Positions 9,015-18,426 are shown, numbered from the stretch's first letter. The stretch is DNA of 64,000 bases from Gemella sp. GL1 (GCF_013415365.1 NZ_JACBYB010000021.1:217968-281967); one strand, 5' to 3'. Numbers and translations: made by a program. The notes: generated by a model not told the origin, from the letters alone.

Positions 9015-9386
9015 TTACTTAACTTCTTTTACTGCGCAATAATTACCACTTGGACTAGCAAAGTTAAAATTTCTAAATGGTACTTCTTGGATTTGACCAA
9101 CAGTATCCGTTACTGCCTCTAGCTTTTTGTGCAATTCTTCTAAATTATTAGTTTCAAATAAAACACTAGGCTGATTATCAACAACTTCCGGAGAGACTTG
9201 CTTGATAAATTCTTTATTAAAAACTGTAAATGTTATACTTGATTCTAAATTTGATTTCATTTCAAACATTTCATAAGACATCATTTCAGTTTCAGATACA
9301 ATTTCAAATCCAATCGACTTCCAAAATTCTTTCTCTTTAGCCACATCTTCTACATACAACATTACACCTAAATTTTTTGATAACAT
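9015..9386 (-). CDS. VOC (glyoxalase/bleomycin-resistance fold) family protein
   Basis: A 123-residue single VOC domain built of two beta-alpha-beta-beta-beta units: LGVMLYVEDVAKEKEFWKSIGFEIV starts the first, and PSVLFETNNLEELHKKLEAV the second. It ends with FRNFNFASPSGNYCAVKEV, the usual position of the last metal ligand. The family contains dioxygenases, glyoxalases and drug-binding proteins, so no reaction can be assigned. It is monocistronic, with its own terminator. Confidence 0.75.
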   Translation of the reverse strand: MLSKNLGVMLYVEDVAKEKEFWKSIGFEIVSETEMMSYEMFEMKSNLESSITFTVFNKEFIKQVSPEVVDNQPSVLFETNNLEELHKKLEAVTDTVGQIQEVPFRNFNFASPSGNYCAVKEVK

Positions 9387-9492
9387 ACATTAACCTCTTT
9401 CATTACTTGTGCATTTAATTATATATTTTCTAATTCTATTAATCAAGTTCCAAGCCTAACGCATTATTATATATTTTTCTTAATCTAAAATC

Positions 9493-11835
9493 CTATTCAC
9501 TTCTTAGTGCTTCTACTGGATTTTTCTTAGCTGCAATTCTTGCTGGTATAATTGATGCAAGTAGAGTAAGAATTAAACTTAAGCCTATTAAATAAATTGC
9601 TTGATCTAGTGGAAGAGAAGCTTTGAAACTTTCTACTTTGATAGCATTCTTAATTACACTTGATAAGGGTAGTGATAATGTTGCTGCAATTAATACCCCT
9701 GTCAAACCTGAAATAAGTCCTACAAGTCCTGCCTCTGCATTGAAAATTCTTGTAATGTCTTTCTTTCTAGCACCAATTGCTCTTAATATTCCGATTTCTT
9801 TAGTACGTTCTACAACTGACACATAAGTCAATATTCCTATCATAATTGACGAAACTACTAGAGAAATAGCTGCAAATGATGTTAATATTATAGTGATTGT
9901 TGTAATTATTTCCCCTAATATTCCTGTTATTGCTGCCGATATATCCATATATTTGATAGAATTTTTTTCTGCTGCAGATGCATCATTAGGATACTTATTC
10001 TCTACTTTTTTATTATAGTCTACTATTACATTTTCAATCTTGGCCTTATCATCAACTGATTTTGGATAAATTGCAATAGAAATTGGTTTTTCACTAGCCC
10101 CTAAGTAGCCTAATACATTCTCTAGCTCATTATCTTTTAGATCTTGTTTTGTCATTACATTTTTAGAAGTATCCTTTTTTTGTGCTGCTACAATTTTAGA
10201 ATTTTTCTCCTTATCTAACATTGTCTTTTCTAAAGCACTTGTATAACCTAAACTATAACCCGTTCTGCTTACATTATCTGCACTAGGTTTAGCAACTGCT
10301 ACTATCTTAGCTTTTACTCCAGAGTTATAAGCATTATCATCAGCTTTCTTAGGTACATAGATACCTGATACCTCTTCAAAATAATTATCGTTATCTACTA
10401 CTGAAATTTCTTTTCCTAATAAATCTTTAAATTCTAAATTAGCATTGTCATCATAACCTAAAGCTCTTAATATTGACTTATCAAGAGAATTATCTTTTCC
10501 TACAAATAAAATCATTTCATTATCTTTTATGTAGTCAAAATTTTCATCAAGTTTAGCAACAATATCGAATTGACTAGTCAAAACACTCTTGTCAGTAGAT
10601 AATTTTGAAAAAATTGTTGAATTTCCAAAAGTTTCTGCATCTTCAATTTTCACTTCTTGCACTTGATTATTATAATTTTTCACAAGAGATTTTAATCCGT
10701 AAGCATTCGTATACTCTATATTTTTATAATAATCTTTAGCATTTTCTTCAAAATATTTAATAAATGTTTGCCCGTTTCCTAATATATCTTCTGAATATTT
10801 ATTAGTATGTAAATCATTGGTACTACTAGCTTTTATCTTACTAGAATTAGCATCACTAGATTCTCCTGTATCTTCCGAAGTTCTTGCTATTCTCACTCCC
10901 TCAGTAGGTTGCTGATTCATAATAGTAAATGGCATTGTAGAAACATTATCCCCTTCTAATTTAGATATGTATCCATTCATTCCCTCTGAAATTGAAAGCA
11001 CCAAAGCAATTGAGATTATTCCTATCGAAGATGCCAATACAGTTAAAAATGTTCTTAATTTTTTAGTAAGTAAGTTATTAAAACTAGATTTAACTGCATC
11101 TTTTAAAGACATGGCTGTTTTAGAAGCAATATATGTTGACCCTTCACTATTTTCAAGACTATATGGCTTAGTATCTTCTACAATTTCTCCATCAGCAACC
11201 CTTACTATTCTATCAGAATACTCCTTTGCCAATTCCGGGTTATGAGTAACCATAATTACCAGCTTATCCTTGCTTATTTCCTTGATAAGTTCCATAATTT
11301 GGACACTTGTCTTAGAATCCAATGCCCCTGTAGGTTCATCAGCCAAAATTATTTTAGGGTTAGTCACCAAGGCACGTGCAATAGCTACCCTTTGCATTTG
11401 ACCTCCAGATAATTGACCTGGTTTTTTGTTAATATGTTCTGCCAAACCTACCCTTTCAAGAGCATCTTTAGATTTTTCAATAGCTTCTCTACTAGATATA
11501 CCTGAAATAGATAAAGCTAATTTAACATTATCTAGAACTGTTAAGTGACTAATTAAATTGTAGGCTTGAAATACAAATCCAATCGTTCCATTTCTATAAG
11601 CATCCCAATCTTTATCTTTAAAATCCTTACTAGATTTTCCGGCAATAACTAAATCTCCAGACGTATATTTATCGATACCTCCAATAATATTTAACATAGT
11701 AGTTTTTCCAGATCCAGACGCACCTAGAATAGATACAAATTCTGACTGAGGAAAGGCTATACTAACATTTTTTAAGGCCGTTGATTTAACTCCTCCCAAA
11801 TTATACTCTTTTACAATATTCTTTAACTCTAACAT
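9493..11835 (-). CDS. MacB-type ABC transporter, fused ATPase and permease
   Basis: The 780-residue protein has an N-terminal ABC ATPase (about 1-225) with Walker A GASGSGKTT (36-44), signature LSGGQ, and Walker B ILADEPTGALD. A first membrane segment (about 262-282) follows, then a long extracytoplasmic domain of roughly 350 residues. Three C-terminal segments complete the FtsX-like permease (RTKEIGILRAIGA lies between them). MacB-type pumps move peptides, antibiotics or lipoproteins by mechanotransmission. The downstream-of-XRE position, 53 bases from the YozG-like gene, suggests that regulator may control it. Confidence 0.88.
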   Translation of the reverse strand: MLELKNIVKEYNLGGVKSTALKNVSIAFPQSEFVSILGASGSGKTTMLNIIGGIDKYTSGDLVIAGKSSKDFKDKDWDAYRNGTIGFVFQAYNLISHLTVLDNVKLALSISGISSREAIEKSKDALERVGLAEHINKKPGQLSGGQMQRVAIARALVTNPKIILADEPTGALDSKTSVQIMELIKEISKDKLVIMVTHNPELAKEYSDRIVRVADGEIVEDTKPYSLENSEGSTYIASKTAMSLKDAVKSSFNNLLTKKLRTFLTVLASSIGIISIALVLSISEGMNGYISKLEGDNVSTMPFTIMNQQPTEGVRIARTSEDTGESSDANSSKIKASSTNDLHTNKYSEDILGNGQTFIKYFEENAKDYYKNIEYTNAYGLKSLVKNYNNQVQEVKIEDAETFGNSTIFSKLSTDKSVLTSQFDIVAKLDENFDYIKDNEMILFVGKDNSLDKSILRALGYDDNANLEFKDLLGKEISVVDNDNYFEEVSGIYVPKKADDNAYNSGVKAKIVAVAKPSADNVSRTGYSLGYTSALEKTMLDKEKNSKIVAAQKKDTSKNVMTKQDLKDNELENVLGYLGASEKPISIAIYPKSVDDKAKIENVIVDYNKKVENKYPNDASAAEKNSIKYMDISAAITGILGEIITTITIILTSFAAISLVVSSIMIGILTYVSVVERTKEIGILRAIGARKKDITRIFNAEAGLVGLISGLTGVLIAATLSLPLSSVIKNAIKVESFKASLPLDQAIYLIGLSLILTLLASIIPARIAAKKNPVEALRSE

Positions 11836-11887
11836 ATTTCCTCCCTTACCTATAATTTATGATAAAACATAAGTAGTAAATTCTTTC

Positions 11888-12106
11888 TTAATTATTCTTC
11901 TCTTCATCTTCCCTATATTCTAAAATATCCCCAGGTTGGCATTTCAAGATCTTACAAATCGCCTCAAGTGTAGAGAATCTGATAGCCTTGGCCCTACCAT
12001 TTTTTAAAATTGATAGATTGGCTGCTGTAATCCCTACTTTTTCAGAAAGTTCCCCCAAAGACATCTTCTTTTTTGCTAATTCTACATCTAAATTTATAAC
12101 TATCAT
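11888..12106 (-). CDS. Small XRE-family regulator (YozG-like)
   Basis: A 72-residue protein, almost entirely a helix-turn-helix: KKMSLGELSEKVGITAANLSILKNGRAKAIRFSTLEAICKILKCQPGDILEY. This is the short Cro/YozG-type DNA-binding protein commonly encoded directly after a DUF2975 membrane protein, as here (12 bases between the genes). Its target is inferred to be its own operon. It may work with the membrane protein as a sensor-regulator pair. Confidence 0.85.
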   Translation of the reverse strand: MIVINLDVELAKKKMSLGELSEKVGITAANLSILKNGRAKAIRFSTLEAICKILKCQPGDILEYREDEEKNN

Positions 12107-12118
12107 AAATTCACTCTC

Positions 12119-12640
12119 CTAGATAGTAAATTCTTGTTCTTCTGCAATAATTATTGCTCTAGATAAAGTCATTGAAAATAAAAATAAGGTTAATGATAGT
12201 AGAATTACCCCTCCATCTACAAGACTTTGATCTGAAATTACAAATGATAATAAAAATGTTGCAATAGTCATTCCTCTAAGGTAGCTAACATTCTTTCTTT
12301 CAAAAATAATATCTTTACTAACATTAGCCACAAGCTTGGCCATAGTTCTTAATATATAAGCCATAACTAATAAAACTATTATCATTCCAAAAAACTTAAA
12401 TAAATTAGAAAATTGTGGGTCATATAGCAAGTCTTTAAATATTATTTCTGAATTAGTTGTAAAATTAGAAAATTGTGGGTCATTTAACCAGTCTTTAAAT
12501 ACTATTTCTGCGTTAATAAAATATAGTAATGCTCTAAGCCCCAACACAATAACTACTGCTATGTAGCTTAAGTAAGATACTAGTTTCAATATATAACTAA
12601 TTAATAGTAATACTCTATTCCTTACCTTTGCCTCTCTCAT
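12119..12640 (-). CDS. DUF2975 membrane protein with an internal 20-residue tandem duplication
   Basis: A 173-residue protein with about four hydrophobic segments, typical of DUF2975 proteins paired with a YozG-like regulator. The extracytoplasmic loop after the first segment contains two copies of a 20-residue block (about 50-69 and 70-89; core EIxFKDxLxDPQFSN). The copies correspond to a 60-bp direct repeat at the DNA level. The extra copy makes the protein about 20 residues longer than I would expect. The function of the family is unknown. Confidence 0.8.
   Translation of the reverse strand: MREAKVRNRVLLLISYILKLVSYLSYIAVVIVLGLRALLYFINAEIVFKDWLNDPQFSNFTTNSEIIFKDLLYDPQFSNLFKFFGMIIVLLVMAYILRTMAKLVANVSKDIIFERKNVSYLRGMTIATFLLSFVISDQSLVDGGVILLSLTLFLFSMTLSRAIIIAEEQEFTI
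12405..12524. repeat. 60-bp in-frame tandem duplication inside the DUF2975 gene
   Basis: AAATTAGAAAATTGTGGGTC recurs with an exact 60-base period (about 12402 and 12462). The rest of each unit is near-identical (CTTTAAATAnTATTTCTGnnTTA). The scattered differences show the duplication is not brand new. Confidence 0.8.
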
Positions 12641-12779
12641 TTTATATCTCCTCCTTCTTCTTTATAATAATAATACCATAATTTAATTTTAAATTCAATA
12701 TATTTATATTGTTTTTCGATATGTTTTTAATTTTAAATGATAAAATTTATTCGAATATTAGTTTTAAAAATTTCAACAA

Positions 12780-12805
12780 AAAAACAGAGCCTAAGCCCTG
12801 TTTTT
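12780..12805 (-). terminator. Terminator after the cold-shock gene
   Basis: AAAACAGaGC and GCcCTGTTTT arms around CTAA, with U-run on the minus strand, lie six bases past the stop. Confidence 0.7.
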
Positions 12806-12810
12806 AAAAT

Positions 12811-13011
12811 TTAAAGAACTACTACTTCAGCAGCTTGTGGTCCTCGGTTACCTTCTTCTACAGAAAATTCTACCTTGTCCCCTTCTTTAAGTGTTTTGAA
12901 TCCTTCTTTTTTGATTGACGAGAAGTGCACGAAAACATCTTTTTCTCCTTCTACTTCAATAAATCCGAATCCTTTTTCTTCGTTAAACCATTTTACTGTA
13001 CCTTGTTTCAT
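12811..13011 (-). CDS. Cold-shock protein (CspA family)
   Basis: A 66-residue OB-fold protein with RNP1 KGFGFIEV (about 14-21) and RNP2 VFVHFSSI (about 27-34). It binds single-stranded RNA/DNA and prevents secondary structure in mRNA. I chose the ATG at 13011 because AGGAGG lies eight bases upstream of it; an in-frame ATG ten codons earlier has no ribosome site and would add a non-family extension. It has a terminator directly downstream and is monocistronic. Confidence 0.93.
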   Translation of the reverse strand: MKQGTVKWFNEEKGFGFIEVEGEKDVFVHFSSIKKEGFKTLKEGDKVEFSVEEGNRGPQAAEVVVL

Positions 13012-13186
13012 ACTATGGCCTCCTATTAAATTTATTATCAATTACTTGCTTAACATAACTTTTGCTTTTAGATAATAAATAAAATAAACGAAACTCACTT
13101 AAAAAACCTATACCTATATTACAATTATTAAATTATACTTTTATTGACTAATCATAATTATACACTAAATCTAGTCTACTTACAAA

Positions 13187-13378
13187 TTATTTCCTCTCAG
13201 CCTCTTCAAGAACTTTCTTAATCTTCTTATTAAATTCTCTTCTAGGCATCATGATATTATTATCACACTTTAAACATTTTATTTTAATATCGGCCCCCAT
13301 TCTTGTAATTCTCCACTTATTATTCCCACAAGGGTGCTGTTTTTTCATTTCAATAATATCATTTAATCCATATTCCAT
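13187..13378 (-). CDS. DUF951 family zinc-ribbon-like protein
   Basis: A 63-residue protein that starts NDIIEMKKQHPCG and continues with CLKCDNNIMMPRREF. The His/Cys positions (HPCG and CLKC) look like a zinc-binding ribbon. DUF951 genes commonly lie next to parB, mscS and ychF in Gram-positive genomes, as here. Its role is unknown. Its ATG overlaps the mscS stop region by one base, so it is probably translated from the same transcript. Confidence 0.85.
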   Translation of the reverse strand: MEYGLNDIIEMKKQHPCGNNKWRITRMGADIKIKCLKCDNNIMMPRREFNKKIKKVLEEAERK

Positions 13379-14250
13379 TATTTATTAACCTCCCTTATTC
13401 TCTCCTTAAATTCATCATAAAAATCCTGTCTTAATTGACTTTGTATTAAAGGTGCCTTACCTAACTTAGCTTTAACCATTATTTCTAAATAAGCCACCTC
13501 ATTTTCAATCCTAGTTACATAATTTAAAACAATCTTTTCTTTTTTATAGAAATGTTTTTTATATTCATCTTTTTCATTAAGTTTTTCCAAAAGTTTTTTC
13601 ACTTGTTCCTCCAGGTCAGCAAAATCACTTTCTAGAAATATAGGAAATTCAACCTTAGCTAAGTTATATGTCTGCGAATAATTAATTACCTGATTAATTG
13701 AGGAGTTAGGTATAAAATAGACTTCTCCTCCTGTAGATCTAATTTTAGTTGATCTAAGACCTAAGGCAAGTACATTTCCTTCTGCGATAAATGCTGCTTG
13801 ATTAGAAATTTTCACATAATCACCAACAGCAAACTGATCTTCTACAATTAAGAAAAAACCTGTAATAATATCTCTCACTAAAGTCTGTGCACCAAAACCA
13901 ATGGCTACAGAAACTATTCCGGCAGATGCTAAAATACCAGTTGTATTAATACCGAAAACAGAAAGAACCTGAATAATAGCAATAAAGTAAATAATGTAAC
14001 TTAAGATAGACCTAACTAATTTATGAAAAGTAGCTGTCCTTTTAATATTGGTTTTAATAGAAAGTGTAAACTTATCATTAGCTTTTTTACTAGCTTCAAA
14101 TAAATAGTCAACTATCCATAAAACTATTTTTATACTTAGCCAAGAAACAAATAAAATTATTACTACTGTTGCCAACTTATCAAAGAGCATCTTGTATAAG
14201 TCAGGGTTGCCTATATAAGACCAAATTTTATCTTTAAAATAATCCACCAT
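13378..14250 (-). CDS. Small-conductance mechanosensitive channel (MscS family)
   Basis: The 290-residue protein has three membrane segments. The pore helix and beta-domain entry carry the family signature GIVSVAIGFGAQTLVRDIITGFFLIVEDQF (near 111-140). The beta domain (VGDYVKIS, VLALGLRSTKIRSTGGEVYFIPNS) and the mixed C-terminal domain follow. It releases solutes on hypo-osmotic shock. It is 4 bases downstream of parB and overlaps DUF951, so it belongs to the noc-parA-parB transcript. Confidence 0.92.
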   Translation of the reverse strand: MVDYFKDKIWSYIGNPDLYKMLFDKLATVVIILFVSWLSIKIVLWIVDYLFEASKKANDKFTLSIKTNIKRTATFHKLVRSILSYIIYFIAIIQVLSVFGINTTGILASAGIVSVAIGFGAQTLVRDIITGFFLIVEDQFAVGDYVKISNQAAFIAEGNVLALGLRSTKIRSTGGEVYFIPNSSINQVINYSQTYNLAKVEFPIFLESDFADLEEQVKKLLEKLNEKDEYKKHFYKKEKIVLNYVTRIENEVAYLEIMVKAKLGKAPLIQSQLRQDFYDEFKERIREVNK

Positions 14251-14254
14251 ATAA

Positions 14255-15109
14255 CTAACCTAGTAAATCCACAATTCTTTGATATTCATCAATATCTTTA
14301 AACTCAATTTCTATTTTTCCACTATTATTTTTAGCCTGCTTTATATTGATACTCGTTCCTAATCTTTTCTTTAATCTTTCTTCTTCAGCTGCTATATATT
14401 CGTCTTTTTTAATTACCTTCTTAACTTTTGGTTTAGCTTCTTTTGCCAAATATTCCTCTAAAGCTCTTACTGACATTTTTTCTTTTACTAACTTATTAGC
14501 TACTAGTAGTAATTCATTTTTATCTTTAATTGATAATAATACTTTAGCATGTCCAGCACTGATTTTACCACTTGCTAACATCTCTTTAACTTCTAATGGC
14601 AAGTTTAGTAGTCTTAGTGTGTTAGCTACATAGGGTCTAGATTTACCTAATCTTTTAGCAAGTTCTTCTTGCTTAAGACCTAAATTTTCAATTAATTGCT
14701 GATAACTTGATGCCTCTTCCAACACTGATAAATCTTCACGTTGCAAGTTTTCCAATATAGCAAAGACCATCATATCCTCATCACTTATATCCTTAACTAT
14801 TGCAGAAATTTTTTCAAGACCTAATTTCTGACTAGCACGATAACGACGTTCTCCAGCAATGATATAATATCCCGATAAAGTTTTCTTTAATATTATGGGT
14901 TGTAACAATCCATTTTTCTCAATAGATTCAGCTAATTCATCAATTTTATCTTGATCAAAAATTGTTCTAGGCTGATATGGATTCTTTTGAATTTTATCCA
15001 AACTAATTTCTAAAATTTTGTCATTTTCATTAATTTCTACTTTACTATTTTCTGTTTGAAAAATAGCACCTAGTCCTTTTCCTAGTCCTTTTCCTTTAGC
15101 CACGTGCAA
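14255..15109 (-). CDS. parB: Chromosome-partitioning protein ParB (Spo0J)
   Basis: A 284-residue protein with the N-terminal CTPase/ParB domain (ISLDKIQKNPYQPRTIFD, then AGERRYRAS, the CTP-binding arginine patch). The central HTH contains LKQEELAKRLGKSRPYVANTLRLLNL, followed by a C-terminal dimer domain. It binds parS, spreads, and loads SMC. Its start overlaps the end of parA by 14 bases. It is distinct from the paralogue at 15864-16718, which is Noc-like. Confidence 0.95.
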   Translation of the reverse strand: MHVAKGKGLGKGLGAIFQTENSKVEINENDKILEISLDKIQKNPYQPRTIFDQDKIDELAESIEKNGLLQPIILKKTLSGYYIIAGERRYRASQKLGLEKISAIVKDISDEDMMVFAILENLQREDLSVLEEASSYQQLIENLGLKQEELAKRLGKSRPYVANTLRLLNLPLEVKEMLASGKISAGHAKVLLSIKDKNELLLVANKLVKEKMSVRALEEYLAKEAKPKVKKVIKKDEYIAAEEERLKKRLGTSINIKQAKNNSGKIEIEFKDIDEYQRIVDLLG

Positions 15110-15854
15110 TCACCTCTTTCGCAAGTGATAAGTACTGCTTGGCACCTTTAGATGCCTTAGCATACTCAATAATTGGTTCTCCAAAACTCGGAGCCTCACT
15201 TAAACGTACTGTTCTAGCTATTACAGTTTCAAAAACCTTTTCCTTAAAATGATTTCTTACTTCTTCTGTTACTTGATTAGAAATATTAGTTCTAGCATCT
15301 GTCATAGTTAATAAAACTCCGTAAATATCTAAGTCAGAATTCAGATGCTTTCTAACAATAGAAAAAGTATTCATAAGTTGACTTAATCCCTCTAAGGCAT
15401 AATACTCTGTTTGTACTGGAATAAGAACACCATGAGCTGCCGTTAATGAATTTAAGGTAATAAGCCCTAATGATGGAGGGCAATCTATGATTATATAATC
15501 ATAATCTTCTTCTAATTCAGCAATAGCATTTTTCATTCTTTGTTCACGGCTGATTGCTGAAACTAATTCTACCTCTGCTCCTGCTAATGCTATACTAGAG
15601 GGTACTATATCAAGATTTTCATATGCTGTTTTTTTAATAACATTATTAATATTTTCTTCATCTACAAGAATATTATAGATAGATTTTTCTACATCATTCT
15701 TATCTATACCTATTCCACTAGTACCATTTGCTTGTGGATCTGTATCAATAATAAGAACTTTCTTTTTCAACTTAGCCAAAGATGCAGCTAAGTTTATAGA
15801 TGTTGTAGTCTTTCCTACTCCACCCTTTTGATTACATACTGCCAAAACTTTCAT
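15096..15854 (-). CDS. parA: Chromosome-partitioning ATPase ParA (Soj)
   Basis: The 252-residue deviant Walker ATPase carries KGGVGKTTTSINLAA (about 10-24), with the signature lysine. Walker B is DYIIIDCPPSLG and the DNA-binding basic patch is near the C-terminus. With ParB it controls origin segregation and, in Bacillus, DnaA activity. It lies 9 bases after the noc stop and overlaps parB, the standard noc-parA-parB order. Confidence 0.96.
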   Translation of the reverse strand: MKVLAVCNQKGGVGKTTTSINLAASLAKLKKKVLIIDTDPQANGTSGIGIDKNDVEKSIYNILVDEENINNVIKKTAYENLDIVPSSIALAGAEVELVSAISREQRMKNAIAELEEDYDYIIIDCPPSLGLITLNSLTAAHGVLIPVQTEYYALEGLSQLMNTFSIVRKHLNSDLDIYGVLLTMTDARTNISNQVTEEVRNHFKEKVFETVIARTVRLSEAPSFGEPIIEYAKASKGAKQYLSLAKEVIARG

Positions 15855-15863
15855 AATTCACCT

Positions 15864-16709
15864 CTAAAATTTATATCTTGGAACCTTTATACTAATCTCA
15901 ATATGATCCATTCCTTCACTTTCTTCCTTATCAAAACTAACATCATACTTTTCTTCTAATTTTCTTATCTCTTTTAATAGCTTGGCAACTATTTTTTGAG
16001 AATCGTACGTAATATCCATGTGTTTATCTTCATTTTTAAGTTCTAAATATTGATTAATCTTCTCCTCTGTTTGAAGAACATTTAGGTTTGCAACTAAAAT
16101 TTGATTTAATATTTTTTCTTGTAGAGTGTGGTCTAACTTAACCATAGCCCTACCATGTCTTTCAGTAATTTTTTTTGAAGAAATGGCCTCTATTACTTTA
16201 GGGCATAACTTTAACAATCTTATTTTATTAGCAACGGTTGCCTGAGTTTTTCCCAAAGATTTTGCGAGTTCTCCTTGAGTTATATTATTAATCTCTAATA
16301 ATCTTATATAAGCATTAGCTTCTTCAATAGGACTAAGTTCTTCTCTCTGAATATTCTCAATTAGGGCCAGTGTTGCCATTTGCTCATCAGTAAGTTCCTT
16401 AACTATGGCTTTAGTAGATACTTTCTCTAAACTTTGCAATGCACGGAATCTTCTCTCTCCAGCAATCAATTCAAAATAGCCATCACCTAGATCCCTAACA
16501 GTAATTGACTGGAGTAAACCATTTTGTTTTATAGATTCAGCAAGTTCTTTAATTTTTCCATCATCGAATTCACGTCTTGGTTGATATCTATTGGGAATAA
16601 TTCTAGACAAGGCTATATCTTTGAGAATATCCTCGTCAGCAATACCTACTTTTTCTGCACGTCTACTTAAACTATATAATTTGTCAAACGGTTTAGCTGT
16701 GTCAGCCAT
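15864..16709 (-). CDS. noc: Nucleoid occlusion protein Noc (ParB paralogue)
   Basis: About 281 residues. A ParB/Srx CTPase domain (AGERRFRALQ) and an HTH (ITQGELAKSLGKTQATVANKIRLLKL) are followed by a C-terminal dimerisation part ending in KVPRYKF. First in the noc-parA-parB operon, it is Noc rather than ParB by position and because a real parB follows. Noc binds its own sites over the chromosome and blocks Z-ring assembly over DNA. Two in-frame ATGs exist: at 16718 the AAAGGGG site abuts the codon directly, while at 16709 it is nine bases away, so I prefer 16709. Confidence 0.88.
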   Translation of the reverse strand: MADTAKPFDKLYSLSRRAEKVGIADEDILKDIALSRIIPNRYQPRREFDDGKIKELAESIKQNGLLQSITVRDLGDGYFELIAGERRFRALQSLEKVSTKAIVKELTDEQMATLALIENIQREELSPIEEANAYIRLLEINNITQGELAKSLGKTQATVANKIRLLKLCPKVIEAISSKKITERHGRAMVKLDHTLQEKILNQILVANLNVLQTEEKINQYLELKNEDKHMDITYDSQKIVAKLLKEIRKLEEKYDVSFDKEESEGMDHIEISIKVPRYKF

Positions 16710-16829
16710 TGCATTCATCCCCTTTATATTTTCTATTTTTAGAATACCATACTAAGGTTTACAAGTCAAAAATATTTCCCAATAAAATAAAGGATTGATT
16801 TCTTTATATTAAGCTAATTGTAAAGAATT

Positions 16830-16843
16830 ATTTCCCAGAAAAT
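16830..16843 (-). promoter_or_regulatory. Candidate Noc-binding site upstream of noc
   Basis: ATTTCCCAGAAAAT matches the Bacillus Noc-binding consensus ATTTCCCGGGAAAT at 12 of 14 positions. A weaker half-conserved copy (ATTTCCCAATAAAA, 10 of 14) lies at 16773-16786. Both are between the noc start and the upstream terminator, so they could mediate autoregulation or simply be occlusion sites. Confidence 0.45.
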
Positions 16844-16848
16844 AAAGA

Positions 16849-16883
16849 AAAAATATAATCGACTAAAAGTCGATTATATTTTA
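16849..16883 (-). terminator. Terminator after the VWA gene
   Basis: AAATATAATCGAC and GTCGATTATATTT make a perfect 13-base stem with loop TAAAA and flanking U-run. It insulates noc from the MoxR/VWA unit, whose last stop is 120 bases upstream. Confidence 0.8.
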
Positions 16884-17004
16884 ATATTACAGCAAGCTAT
16901 AATCTCCATTTATTCGAACATATATTGCTTTGACATCTTCAAATTTTTTAAGACTTATTTGTATTTTTTGAGTTGACCTTTCAAATCCCAAATTTTTTGG
17001 TGTT

Positions 17005-18426
17005 TTATATATTCACTAATGCGTATTCTAATTGGCCTAAAGTTGTAATCTCAAAGGCTTTTGAATACTGACTATAAACTCCTATAATAGAATCTCCTGT
17101 ATCCCAAGTTGATTTTGGATCTGTATTTAAAAACACCATCTTCTTAGCTCGCCTAGAAATAGCTCTATAAAATTCTTCTCCTGGATCTAGCCTATTATTT
17201 CTAGCATCTCCTACTACAATAACAATAGTATCCTTATTAATTTTACTTTGATAATCTTCCCAAAGCATTCTCAAAGGTCTTTGATAATCAGTATAGGCTC
17301 TCGCTGTTGGAATTCTTTTAAAGACATTGTCAATTGCTGTTTCTATCCTAGTCTCCTCCATAAGATCAGAAATATCGTATAGTCTATTTACAAAAGCATA
17401 AGCCTGCGTCCCACCTGCAAATACTTCTTTAAATGAATGTGCCAAAGTTAGAAGTATACTAGATGATGCAGAACAAGAATCTGACATATCTAATAATAAT
17501 AGAAGATTAGCTTTAGATCTTTTCTTTTTCTCATACTCTAAGTGCAGAGGCTTACCACCTGTTTTACAAGCTGACTTAATAGTATTTTGAATCATTAATT
17601 TACGCCTTTCACCAGTCGATACTATACGTAAAAACTTAGTCTTGAAAGACTGCTTATTTTCCCTAATAAACTTACTTATTTCTGGAAGGTTTTCATGACT
17701 AATACTCAGCTTATGACTTCCCTGTCCTAGAGATTGCACGGCCCTATTGTTTTTATTTACAAAGTCTTGACTACGATCAACAGAATCTATATGTTCAATC
17801 TCTTTTAAAGTCTCTTCCAACTCTTCATCTAATTCCTTAGCTTGAATTTTTCTATTTTCCATTTCATTATTGATAAATTCTCTCTCCTTCTTGATCTCAG
17901 ACATCAAGTTTTCCATTTCAGAAATTGATTGAAGTTTAGAATTCACATTCTCAAACTGAGCTAAATCACCATTAGATAAATGCTGTCTTCCCTCTTTTTC
18001 CAAATCTATCTTCATCTTCTTAAGTTCATTCTCATCCTTAGGAAGATCTTCTTCCTTAGCCTTGTCATCCAATTTTTTCTGAAGTTCAGCTTTCTTAGAG
18101 TTTTTCTCAAGCTCAGCACGATACTGTCCCGGGCTCTTCATAGCTTCTTTTTGTTCCTTGATTTTAGCAATTTTCTTTTCAAGATTAGCTAATTTTTCAT
18201 TATTCTCAAAATATTCTTGAATTACATTAGAAAGTAAATTTTGCTGAGCCTGATTCTTAGCAAGGTGCAAGGCAAAAATCATAGCCATATCATCCGAACT
18301 TGTAAGATCTAAGTCCCAGTCAGAAATTGAACGCAAAATAGATAAAATTTGAGATTCTGTCGTTGCTATACCTTGTTTAGTTAGATATTCAGCCAATTTT
18401 GTTAATCTTTTAATCATAAGCATCAC
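17005..18426 (-). CDS. VWA-domain protein (CoxE/BatA-like partner of MoxR)
   Basis: A 473-residue protein. The N-terminal half is helical and charged with a long coiled coil (about 75-230, rich in K/E). The C-terminal third is a von Willebrand A domain: LLDMSDSCSASS is the MIDAS DxSxS motif (near 313-324), and KDTIVIVVGDARNN continues the fold. Such proteins work with MoxR AAA ATPases to insert metals or remodel complexes; the client here is unknown. Its start directly follows the MoxR stop (no gap), so the pair is certainly cotranscribed. Confidence 0.85.
   Translation of the reverse strand: MMLMIKRLTKLAEYLTKQGIATTESQILSILRSISDWDLDLTSSDDMAMIFALHLAKNQAQQNLLSNVIQEYFENNEKLANLEKKIAKIKEQKEAMKSPGQYRAELEKNSKKAELQKKLDDKAKEEDLPKDENELKKMKIDLEKEGRQHLSNGDLAQFENVNSKLQSISEMENLMSEIKKEREFINNEMENRKIQAKELDEELEETLKEIEHIDSVDRSQDFVNKNNRAVQSLGQGSHKLSISHENLPEISKFIRENKQSFKTKFLRIVSTGERRKLMIQNTIKSACKTGGKPLHLEYEKKKRSKANLLLLLDMSDSCSASSSILLTLAHSFKEVFAGGTQAYAFVNRLYDISDLMEETRIETAIDNVFKRIPTARAYTDYQRPLRMLWEDYQSKINKDTIVIVVGDARNNRLDPGEEFYRAISRRAKKMVFLNTDPKSTWDTGDSIIGVYSQYSKAFEITTLGQLEYALVNI

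Noticed and set aside
12811..13041. A longer cold-shock protein starting at 13041
   Set aside because: The added ten residues contain the AGGAGG ribosome site of the standard start and do not fit the family.
15098..15113. CACGTG core near the parA-parB junction as a parS site
   Set aside because: GATTGCACGTGGCTAA shares only the central palindrome with TGTTTCACGTGAAACA; I found no better parS match in the window.
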